Of a stretch of 64,000 bases of DNA, positions 55,423 to 64,000 are shown one piece after another (the stretch's first letter is position 1; each line of letters opens with the position of its first letter). The position numbers and the translations under genes were made by a program. Location of the stretch: contig NC_089587.1 in the NCBI RefSeq assembly GCF_019320115.1, positions 84,430,384 to 84,494,383 on the forward strand, read 5' to 3'. This stretch comes from Miscanthus floridulus (taxonomy: Eukaryota; Streptophyta; Magnoliopsida; Poales; Poaceae). Below the pieces are notes generated by a model, which saw nothing but the letters and a program-made list of their open reading frames with translations, did no database searches and had not been told where the DNA came from.

Positions 55423-57341
55423 TGAAAGGTCCTAATGGCTAGAGGGGGGGTGAATAGCCTAATAAAAATTTCTACAACAACACTTAACAAACCGGTTAGA
55501 CAATTATGAGGCGAAGCAAGAGTTGCGCTAGCCTACTAAAATTTCAAGCCACCTACCACAATTCTAGTTTATATAGTTTCTATCCACACAAAAGCTATGT
55601 CACTACACTAAGTTAGTGTGCTCTCAAAAGCTAACTAAAGAGCTACACTAACCAAACTAACAAGCTCTCACAACTAGCTACACTAAAGAGCTTGACAACT
55701 AGTTTGTGGTAATATAAAGAGAGTGAGCAAGAAGTTATACCACTGTGTAGAGGAGTGAACCAATCAATCACAAGAATCAATATCAATGAAGACCAATCAC
55801 CTTAGAATCAAATGATGAACACAATGATTTTTACTGAGGTTCACTTCCTTGTCGGTAAGCTACTCCTCGTTGTGGTGATTCACTCACTTGGAGGTTCACA
55901 CGCTAATTGGCATCACACACCAAACCCACAATAGGGTGCTGCACAACCAACACAAGATGAGGATCACACAAGCCACGAGCAATCTACTAAAGTACCTTTT
56001 GGCTCTCCACTGGGGAAAGGTCAAGAACCCCTCGTAATCACCATGATCGGAGCCAGAGACAATCACCAACCTTCGCTCAATGATCCTCGCTGCTCCAAGC
56101 CATCTAGGTGGCGGCAACTACCAAGAGTAACAAGTGAATCCCGCAGCAAAACACGAATACCAAGTGCCTCTAGATGCAAACACTCAAGCAATGCACTTGG
56201 ATTCTCTCCCAATCTCACAAAGATGATGAATCAATGATGGAGATGAGTGGGTGGACTTTGGCTAAGCTCACAAGGTTGCTATGTCAATGCAAATGGCCAA
56301 GAGAGTGAGCTTGAGCTGGCCATGGGGCTTAAATAGAAGCCCCCATGAAATAGAGCCATTGTACCCCTTCACTGGGCACAACACGGGGTGACCGGATGCT
56401 CCGGTCAGATCAACCGGACAATGGACCTCAGCGTTCGGTCATGCGATGTGTGCCATGTGTCCCCTCTCTTCAAATGTTGATCGCCCGATCTCAACGGTCA
56501 AGTGACGACCAGACGCAGCAGCTCAAAGTGACTGGACGTAGAACCCTAGTGTCTGATCATTTCCAGTAAGCATCTAGAGATGACTTTTCATGATGCTCGA
56601 CCAGACTCACCCAGCGTGCGGTCACACGGCGATTCCCCTATGCACTGCCACATCAGTAGGACCGGACGCACCCCTCTAGCATCTAGTCATAAAGTGACCC
56701 AGCATTCGGTTGAAGACTGACGCCAGCATCTTCGCTGCTTCTACTGACCGAACACGCTGGTCCTTCCGAGACCAGTGTCCGATCACTTACAGTGACCTTT
56801 GTCTTTTCTATCTAGGGCACTGGTGGCACCGTCAGACTATCCGCACTCTACGAGCGGACACTCCGCCGGTGAAGTATCTAACCCTTGCTCAAATGTGCCA
56901 ACCACCAAGTGTATCACCTTATGCACATGTGTTAGCATATTTTCACAAACATTTTCAAGGGTGTTAGCACTCCACTAGATCCTAAATGCATATGCAATAA
57001 GTTAGAGCATCTAGTGGCACTTTGATAACCGCATTCCGATACGAGTTTCACTCCTCTTAATAGTATGGCTATCGATCCTAAATGTGATCATACTCACTAA
57101 GTGTCTCGATCACCAAAACAAAATGGCTCCTACCATTTATACCTTTGCCTTGAGCCTTTTGTTTTTCTCTTTCTTCTTTTCAATTCCAAGCACTTGATCA
57201 TCACCATGGCATCGCCATCTTCATGTCATGATCTTTATTTGCTTCATCACTTGGAATGTGCTACCTATCTCATGATCACTTGATAAACTAGGTTAGCACT
57301 TATGGTTTCATCAATTCACCAAAACCAAACTAGAGCTTTCA
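55423..57341 (-). repeat. 3' LTR of the copia element
   Basis: 1919 bp, TGAAAGGTCCTAATGG to TAGAGCTTTCA. Palindromic CCGGATGCTCCGG-type motifs cluster at about 56385-56860. Confidence 0.92.
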
Positions 57342-57357
57342 ATCTCCCCCTTTTTGG
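57342..57357 (-). other. Polypurine tract of the copia element
   Basis: Minus strand CCAAAAAGGGGGAGAT directly against the LTR start. Confidence 0.88.
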
Positions 57358-58463
57358 TAATTGATGACAACCCTTTTACAAAGATATGAATTGAAATTCA
57401 ATTGAATCCATGTTGCTTGTCCAAGCATATTTACTATGTATAAAAGGATATGGACAAGTTTCATGAACTCCATATGGTAGCAATTGCTCCCCCTACATAT
57501 GTGCTAAGAGTTTGGATTGTAGCTTGCACATATGCTTAGAAAGAAAATATAGGAGACAATATCTACCAAATGATGCTAAGGTATAAAAGATGGACCTTTG
57601 AAGCGTGATACCAATCGGAGTGCACCATTATACCATCCTTAGCACCATGGTTAGCTTGATACCATTTGGAAACACTTGGAAATGAAATCACTAGATAACC
57701 TATGCATGCTAGATTTTCATTTCATCATTCAAACCTACAACTAGCATACACCACACAAGCATGGATATTGAAATTTAAAACTTGTGCCATGTAAGCAAAC
57801 ATATGAAATGCACATTCAAATGCACCATACAAGTTCATGAGCTTGCTCCCCCTACTTGTGTGCTTTAAAATTTTAATTGATTCCTTTCCTTTGTCATATC
57901 TCTCCCCCTATGTCAAGTTCTCCCCCTTTGTTGTCTTTTCACTATCTTAGTACACTAATATCTTTGTTTTTCTCCCCATGTACTAATATCTTTGTTTCTC
58001 TCCCCCTTTGTCATCAATGACCACAAGGTTTAAAAACTAGATAGGTTGAGATTATCAATGTCAATCAATGGGGTGAGGATCATATTCCCAAATTTGGTTC
58101 AAACTAGAATGTTTGCCAAAGATATTTAACTCGGTTTGATTCAAGGACAATCTTCTTCACACCTCCAAATAAGGGTTATCTTGTACCATGTTGAGTTAAA
58201 CACTTAGATCTTATTTTCTAGATTAAACACTAGGTTTACAAGCCCACAAACATGTCATATGCTACCACTAGACCAAAATGATCATAGAAGCAATAGTGGT
58301 ACCATACAATCATCAAATTTATTTGATTTTCATGAATGAGCCTATTAAATATGAACGATGTCTAGATGCACTAAACAAGTCCTTAGCAAGGATGTATGCC
58401 ATGCCAACCAACTTTTACCTTGGATTGCTCAAAGGAGAGGCATGTCATATAAGTGGGGGTGCA
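57358..58463 (-). other. Non-coding spacer between pol and 3' LTR
   Basis: About 1.1 kb. Plus strand shows several CTCCCCCT pyrimidine blocks (57487, 57847, 57901, 57927, 58006), i.e. repeated GGGGGAG tracts on the element's strand, resembling extra polypurine tracts. No open frame with a recognisable product. Confidence 0.55.
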
Positions 58464-59876
58464 TCAACACATATTTGAGAAATCCAATATGTTCAACTCA
58501 TTCCTTAGCTTGCAAAACCTTTTCTCATCCAATGGCTTGGTGAATATATCGGTAAGTTGATCTTCGGTGCCTACACTCTCAATGCAAATGTCCCCTTTTT
58601 GTTGGTGATCTCTTATGAAATGGTGGCAGACATCAATATGCTTTGTTCTTGCATGTTGAACCGGATTGTTGGTCAACTTGATTGCACTCTCATTGTCACA
58701 TAGCAATGGCACTTTCTTGAACTTAATTCCAAAGTCACTTAAGGTGGCCTTCATCCAAAGTATTTGTGCACAACAACTACCGGCGGATATGTATTCAGCT
58801 TCAGTGGTTGATAATGCAATACTATTTTGCTTCTTTGATGACCATGAAACAAGTGATCTTCCCAACAATTGACATGTGCCTGAGGTGCTCTTCCTTTCAA
58901 CCTTGCATCCCGCATAATCCGAGTCAGAGTAACCAACTAGCTCAAACTTTGCTCCTTTGGGATACCACACACCAATATTTGGTGTATGCTTCAAGTACCT
59001 CAATATTCTCTTTTTAGCCTTCAAATGACTTTCTCTTGATGAGGCTTGAAATCTTGCGCACATGCATACACTAAATATGACATCCAGCCTTGATGCAGTC
59101 ACATAGAGTAGGCTTCCAATCATAGACCGATACAATTTTTGATCCACCATATTTCCACTTGCATCACTATCCAAGTTGCCATTTGTTCCCATTGGTGTGC
59201 TAATGGCTTTGCTATCACTCATGCCAAACTTCTTGATCATGTCCTTGATATACTTGTCTTGACTCATAAATATACCATTCTTTAATTGCTTGATTTGGAG
59301 ACCAAGGAAGTAACTTAACTCTCCAATCATGGACATCTCAAACTCATTAGCCATCATCTTTCCAAACTCATCACAAAAGTCTTGATTGGTTGATCCAAAT
59401 ATGATGTCATCAACATAGATTTGCAATATAAATAAATCTTTTCCAATCTTCTTGATGAAAAGAGTGGTGTCAATCTTGCCCATCATGAACCCTTTAGAGA
59501 GTAGGAAGTCCCTCGATCTCTCATACCATGCTCTAGGTGCTTGCTTCAAGCCATACAATGCCTTCTTCAACCTGTACACATGGTTGAGCTTCTTGTCATC
59601 TTCAAAACTGGGAGGTTGCTCAACATATACTTTTTCACTGATGTAACCATTGAGAAATGCACTCTTGACATCCATTTGATAGAGCTTGATGTTGTGGGCA
59701 CAAGCATAGGCTAGCAAGATTCTAATTGCTTCCAATCTAGCAACCGGGGCATATGTTTCTCCAAAGTCAAGACCTTCAACTTGTGTATAGCCTTGTGCTA
59801 CCAATCTTGCTTTGTTCCTTACTACTATCCTATCTTGATCTTGCTTATTTCTAAAGACCCATTTGGTTCCATTCAC
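58464..59876 (-). CDS. pol: Copia reverse transcriptase-RNase H (intact stretch)
   Basis: 470 open codons. RT from [14 protein letters not shown] through [46 protein letters not shown] to [11 protein letters not shown] (catalytic Asp pair at about residue 153) and YFLGLQIKQ; then connection ([17 protein letters not shown]) and RNase H with [28 protein letters not shown] and [14 protein letters not shown], ending [14 protein letters not shown]. All core motifs are present. It copies element RNA into DNA. The first Met is internal to the polyprotein; the frame was originally continuous with integrase. Confidence 0.93.
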   Translation of the reverse strand: MNGTKWVFRNKQDQDRIVVRNKARLVAQGYTQVEGLDFGETYAPVARLEAIRILLAYACAHNIKLYQMDVKSAFLNGYISEKVYVEQPPSFEDDKKLNHVYRLKKALYGLKQAPRAWYERSRDFLLSKGFMMGKIDTTLFIKKIGKDLFILQIYVDDIIFGSTNQDFCDEFGKMMANEFEMSMIGELSYFLGLQIKQLKNGIFMSQDKYIKDMIKKFGMSDSKAISTPMGTNGNLDSDASGNMVDQKLYRSMIGSLLYVTASRLDVIFSVCMCARFQASSRESHLKAKKRILRYLKHTPNIGVWYPKGAKFELVGYSDSDYAGCKVERKSTSGTCQLLGRSLVSWSSKKQNSIALSTTEAEYISAGSCCAQILWMKATLSDFGIKFKKVPLLCDNESAIKLTNNPVQHARTKHIDVCHHFIRDHQQKGDICIESVGTEDQLTDIFTKPLDEKRFCKLRNELNILDFSNMC

Positions 59877-59906
59877 ATTGTGTCCCTTTGGTCTCTCTAC
59901 TAATTC

Positions 59907-60332
59907 TCATACTTGATTTCTTATGAAGTTATTCAATTCTTCATACATAGCATTCACCCAATCAACATCCTTCAATGCTTCATCTATCTTCTTTGATTCA
60001 ATGGATGACACAAATGAGAAATGTTCACAAAATGAAGCCAATCTTGATCTTGTTTGTACACCTCTAGAAATATCACCAATTATAGTATCCAATGGATGAT
60101 CCCTTGCAATATTTGTTGGTTGGAGCATTGGAACTTGATTGCTTGCACTTGCTTGATCATTGGGTTGAGAAGATGTACTAGCCACTTGATCTTGTTCATT
60201 ATCATGAGAGCCACTTGTACTAACTTGATTTGTATCATCTTGCACATTTGAGTTAAAGAGCACTTGTACTTGATCATCTTCATCATCATTCACTTGCCTA
60301 GGCCTCAATTCACCAACATCCATGTTCTTCAT
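59907..60332 (-). pseudogene. pol: Integrase-RT linker of the copia element
   Basis: Acidic Gln/Asp/Ser-rich linker (DDEDDQVQVLFNSN ... GSHDNEQDQVAST), then HPLDTIIGDISRGVQTRSR and the conserved EALKDVDWVNAMYEELNNF that leads into RT. A stop at about 59905 separates it from the RT frame. Confidence 0.8.
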
Positions 60333-60383
60333 GGCATTTGAAAGTTGAATGCCTCTAACATCTTCTAAGTTCTCATTCTCTAC

Positions 60384-61172
60384 TTATGAACCCTTGGTTT
60401 TATCAAATTCAACATCATGAACTTCCTCAAGAGTACCACTATCCAAATTCCAAACTCTATATGCTTTGCTTGTAGTGGAATAACCAAGTAGGAATCCTTC
60501 ATCACATTTCTTGTCAAACTTGCCCAGTCTAGTGCCTTTCTTCAAGATGTAGCATTTGCAACCAAAGATCCAAAAATATACAATGTTGGGCTTTCTACCA
60601 TTCAAGAGCTCATATGGTGTCTTCTCTTTCAATGGGTGATAATAGAGGCGGTTGCTATAATAGCAAGCCGTGTTGATAGCTTTGGCCCAAAAAGATTGAC
60701 TCACATTGTACTCACTAAGCATAGACCTTGCCATATCAATAAGTGTTCTATTCTTCCTCTCAACAAGACCATTTGATTGTGGAGTGTACTTGGCCGAGAA
60801 TTGATGTCTAATTCTAAATTCATCACACAACTCATCAATTCTAGTGTTCTTGAACTCACTACCATTGTCACTTCTAACTCTCTTGATGGTTGTTTCAAAC
60901 TCATTGTGAATGCCCTTGACAAATGATTTGAATGTCGCAAACACATCACTTTTGTCCACTAGAAAGAATATCCATGTGTATCTAGTATAATCATCCACTA
61001 TCACAAAGCCATATTTATTTCCACCAATGCTAGTGTATTGTGTTGGCCCAAACAAGTCCATATGCAATAACTCAAATGCTTTACTAGTGCTCATCATGCT
61101 TTTCTTAGGATGGGTGTTTCCAACTTGTTTGCCAGCTTGACAAGAGCTACAAAGCTTATCCTTTTCAAACAT
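60384..61172 (-). CDS. pol: Copia integrase core (open stretch)
   Basis: 262 codons: end of the zinc finger (CSSCQAGKQVG), first catalytic Asp in LHMDLFGPTQY, VIVDDYTRYTW, second Asp in RVRSDNGSEF, Glu in NGLVERKNRTLIDMA, then the C-terminal PYELLNGRKPNIVYFWIFGCKCY and SKAYRVWN blocks. D,D,E triad intact. A stop at 60384 ends the frame where the linker follows. Confidence 0.92.
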   Translation of the reverse strand: MFEKDKLCSSCQAGKQVGNTHPKKSMMSTSKAFELLHMDLFGPTQYTSIGGNKYGFVIVDDYTRYTWIFFLVDKSDVFATFKSFVKGIHNEFETTIKRVRSDNGSEFKNTRIDELCDEFRIRHQFSAKYTPQSNGLVERKNRTLIDMARSMLSEYNVSQSFWAKAINTACYYSNRLYYHPLKEKTPYELLNGRKPNIVYFWIFGCKCYILKKGTRLGKFDKKCDEGFLLGYSTTSKAYRVWNLDSGTLEEVHDVEFDKTKGS

Positions 61173-61259
61173 AATATCTTTCTAGCCTCTAACCAAGTCA
61201 TGCTTAACCAATCTATTCAATTGTTTTATTCCAACATGACCAAGCCTTCTATGCCATAA

Positions 61260-61665
61260 CTAACCCATGCTAGACTTAGTGAACAAGCATGTAGATAATC
61301 TAGCTTCACTAGCATTGAAATCAACCAAGTATAGATTCTCATATCTAAAGCCTTTAAAGATCAAGTTAGAGCCATCTACACTTATGATTTCTACATCATC
61401 TACCCCAAATATGCATTTGAATCCAAGATCACACAATTGAGCCACGGATAGCAAATTAAAGTTCAAGCTCTCTACTAGCAATACATTGGATATGCTCATG
61501 TCATTGGATATTGCAGTCTTACCAAGCCCTTTGACCTTGCCTTTGCTATTGTCACCAAATGTGATACTATCATAACCATCATTGCCATTGGTGTTGATTG
61601 AGTTGAATATTCTTGCATCACTGGTCAAGTGTTGAGTCCACCCACTATCAAGAACCCAATGCCTT
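61260..61665 (-). pseudogene. pol: Copia protease
   Basis: Aspartic protease: VLDSG with Trp next (DSGWTQHLT, near 61640), then ITFGDNSKGKVKGLGKTAI and LVESLNFNLLSVAQLCDLG. A stop near 61260 separates it from the zinc finger of integrase. DSG retained, so the active site is intact. Confidence 0.82.
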
Positions 61666-61923
61666 CCTCCGGCTTTATAATTGACCTACAAAAGAAGATC
61701 AATTCTTTTTAGGTACCCAAACTTGCTTGGGTCTTTGAAGGTTAGTCACTAAGCTCTTTGGTACCCAAATAACTTTTTTCTTTGAGCCCATCCATGGTTT
61801 ACCAATGAACTTAGCCTTCACACCATTTGTACCCTTGGTAAGCACATAGAAAGAATCAAGCTTAATGGAGGATACATTAGCATTTTTACTCTTGTTTTTG
61901 CATTCATGCTCTTTATGACCAAC

Positions 61924-62940
61924 TTACTTGCAACTAGTGCAAAATTGAGTATTATTCTTCACAAAACTAGTCTTGTGAGGAGCAAAGGCCGCCTTGCCTT
62001 TCTTGGGGGTATAGCCCAATCCCTCTTTGTAGAGAGAAGCTCTTTGGCTACCCAAGCACATAAGCAAGTGGTCCTCACCACCATAGGCCTTAGCCAAGGT
62101 GTGAGTGAGCTTATTAACCTCCTTCTTGAGGTTCTCATTCTCAACCATTAGTGAGGCATTACAAGTGAAACCATCAATACTAGATGAGGTGGAAGTAGAA
62201 GTACTACAAGAAGGGTTAGCGGGAGCAACAATGATAGGCATAGATAATGATTCATCAATTATATCACAAGTCAAGCCTACATTGCAAGTTTCAACATGCT
62301 TCTTTTTATCTTGCTCATCAAGCAAAGAGGAATGAGCCTTTTCAAGCTATTTGTGAGCCTTGCCAAGCTTCTCATGGGCTTCCTCTAGCCTCTCATGAGA
62401 TGCATTGAGCTCATCAAAGGCTTGCTTAAGGGATTTTAGTTCCTTACGTAAGCTTTTGCATTCCCTTCTCTTGATATCAAAGTGTTCCTTAGCATCTTCT
62501 AGCATGTCAAATAGTTCATCCTTAGTAGGTTTATCATCATCACTATCACTATCATTTTCCTTTTTTATTTTCATTATCATGTTCTTCATCACTTCCATCA
62601 TCACAAATTTGTACCTTAGTGGCCATAGCCATGAAGCATGATGGAGTGTCAAAGAGAGAAGGCTTCTCATTGATTATAATGCTTGCAAGTGCCTTTTTCT
62701 TGGTGGTCTTGTCATCATCACTATCATCATCATCACTTGAGGAAGCATCACTATCCCAAGTGACCACATATGAACCACCCTTCTTCTTGAAGGTCATCTT
62801 GTCCTTCTGATCTTTCTTTTCTTTCTTATCCTTCTTCTTGTTCTTCTTGTTGTCATCATCATTGTCGCTATTGTATGGATATTGAGCAACAAGATGATCT
62901 TTGCTTCCACATTTGAAGCACCATCTCGACTCTTCCTTGT
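61924..62940 (-). pseudogene. gag: Copia gag C-terminus: zinc knuckle, acidic region and coiled coil
   Basis: Zinc knuckle CFKCGSKDHLVAQY near 62870-62912, last Cys replaced by Tyr. Then Lys-rich, Ser/Asp-rich (DASSSDDDDSDDD, from trinucleotide repeats), a coiled coil (62670-62347; KEHFDIKRRECKSLRKELKS, then repeated HERLEEAHEKLGKAHK) and a stretch to 61924 with ENLKKEVNKLTH and the second CX2C end (FCTSCK). Broken by a stop near 62345 and by frame shifts. Confidence 0.72.
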
Positions 62941-62941
62941 T

Positions 62942-63780
62942 CTAAGATGAAGATATCTTTCTTCTAGCATGGTACCCTTTCTTCATCATGAATTTACCAA
63001 ATTTTTTGACAAAGAGAGCCATCTTCTCATCATCATCATCATCATCCCATGAGCCATCATCTTCACTTGATGTATCTTGATTTGCCTTGCACTTGGATGA
63101 TGTGGCCTTAAATGCCACGCTCTTCTTCTTCTCATCCTTCTTCTCATCATTCTTCTCCTTTTCTTCCTTCTCATCATCATCTCTATATGTATCATTGGTC
63201 ATTATATCTCCCAACACTTGATTTGGTGTCATAGTATCCAAACCACTCCTCACTAGAATAGTGACCAATGTGCCAAATCTTGAAGGCAAGCATCTCAAGA
63301 ACTTGTGGGAGAAGTCCTTGTCCTTAACCTCTTCTCTAAGTGCTTTGAGATCATTGACAAGCACTTAAAGCCTATGGAATATCTCCGACACACTCTCATC
63401 CTCCTTCATCTTGAAGCTTGCAAACTTTTCTTTGAGAATGTATGCCTTTGCACCCTTCACGGCTTGAGTTCCTTCAAATGATTCTTCCAACTTCTTCCAA
63501 GCCTCATGAGCCATCTCAATATTCTTGATTTGCTCAAATGTTCTCTCATCAATTGCATCATGAATGTCACTTAGAGCAATGTCATTATTTTGGAGAAGCA
63601 CTTCTTTGGCCATGGTGGGAGTCTCCGGATCTTCAATCTCAATTTTGGTTTCTACCACCTTCCACACTCTTCTATTGATTGACTTGATATGTATGGTCAT
63701 CTTTGATTTCCAATATGGATAATTTGTACCATCAAATTGGAGTGGCTTCTTGGTGTTGTTGATTTGAGCTATTTTTACAC
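62942..63780 (-). pseudogene. gag: Copia gag N-terminus and UBN2 core
   Basis: Starts upstream of the Met at 63700 with PLQFDGTNYPYWKSKM, the N-terminal block. Then AKEVLLQNNDIALSDIHDAID, AHEAWKKLEESFEGT, LKEKFASFKMKEDESVSE; a single TAA at about 63365; continues VNDLKALREEVKDKDFSHKFLRCLPSRF, an acidic poly-Asp run, and MKKGYHARR at 62942. Apart from the single stop it is well preserved. Confidence 0.82.
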
Positions 63781-63814
63781 CGAAGGTTGTTAAGCCTCAA
63801 ATCACGGTGACCTC

Positions 63815-63827
63815 GGTTCTGATACCA
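63815..63827 (-). other. Primer-binding site of the copia element
   Basis: Minus strand TGGTATCAGAACC two bases from the LTR end at 63830; initiator Met tRNA type. Confidence 0.9.
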
Positions 63828-63829
63828 CT

Positions 63830-64000
63830 TGAAAGGTCCTAATGGCTAGAGGGGGGTGAATAGCCTAATAAAAATTTCTACAATACTTAACAAACTGGTT
63901 AGATAATTATGAGGCGAAGCAAGAGTTGCACTAGCCTACTAAAATTGCAAGCCACCTACCACAATTCTAGTTTATATAGTTTCTATCCACACAAAAGCTA
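63830..64000 (-). repeat. 5' LTR of the copia element (first 171 bases visible)
   Basis: Starts TGAAAGGTCCTAATGGCTAG on the plus strand and matches 55423 onwards with about six differences; the rest is outside the window. Confidence 0.92.

Larger units (their letters stand above)
55423..64000 (-). mobile_element. Copia retrotransposon (Sirevirus-like), cut by the window end
   Basis: Minus strand order: 5' LTR (from 63830, truncated by the window), PBS, gag, protease, integrase, RT-RNase H, spacer, polypurine tract, 3' LTR 55423-57341. Same family as the solo LTR at 4038-5956. Where both LTRs can be compared (about 170 bases) I see about six differences. The left flank is CACAG; the partner lies outside. 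Fairly well preserved: integrase core and RT-RNase H are open. Confidence 0.92.

Overview
The window reads as nuclear DNA of a grass, probably a panicoid or Andropogoneae genome. Evidence: spliced plant genes with GT..AG introns, GC-rich coding DNA beside AT-rich spacer, and nested LTR retrotransposons of Gypsy (Tekay-like chromovirus, Tat-like) and Copia (Sirevirus-like) type with grass-style LTRs, including CCGGACGC palindrome arrays. The species cannot be fixed from sequence alone.

Layout. 1-1.8 kb: two host genes facing each other, the last four exons of mitochondrial frataxin (+) and a small single-EF-hand protein of the KIC/PBP1 type (-). 2.7-2.9 kb: a small GC-rich inverted-repeat element. 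3.2-24.6 kb: an old chromovirus-type LTR (-), flanked by the 5-bp duplication AGGAG, that was later hit twice: by a copia LTR now solo (4038-5956) and by a young, nearly complete 14.8-kb Gypsy chromovirus (6353-21145, target duplication ATTTT). 24.6-26.1 kb: GC-rich flank, an AT-rich higher-order tandem array and a purine-rich tract. 26.1-36.9 kb: a decayed Sirevirus-like copia (-), its 3' LTR truncated. 36.9-41.4 kb: the 5' part of a Tat-like Gypsy (+) carrying a copia solo LTR (37062-39427, duplication ACCGA). 41.4-55.1 kb: a second Tat-like Gypsy (+), joined abruptly to the first, containing a related 11.2-kb element (43099-54264, duplication CTTTG) that has lost nearly all of pol and carries two diverged antisense ORFs. 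55.1-55.4 kb: a copia LTR fragment. 55.4 kb to the end: a fairly well preserved copia element (-), cut by the window edge inside its 5' LTR.

Most striking: the young chromovirus has an extra sense ORF between its primer-binding site and gag. The predicted 329-residue protein starts with the exact N-terminal tail of histone H3 (Met plus ARTKQTARKSTGG, then a diverged APRRPLA), followed by a unique region, a long coiled coil and an acidic tail. The same element ends its integrase with a chromodomain, a fold that in related proteins reads methylated H3 tails. So one element may encode both an H3-tail mimic and an H3-tail reader. A consensus donor in its leader and acceptor-like CAG immediately before both the H3-mimic ATG and the gag ATG suggest alternative splicing. 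A second general signal is decay by C-to-T change in the Tat-like elements: in-frame stops are mostly TAG where a sister copy keeps CAG or TGG, as expected for CHG methylation.
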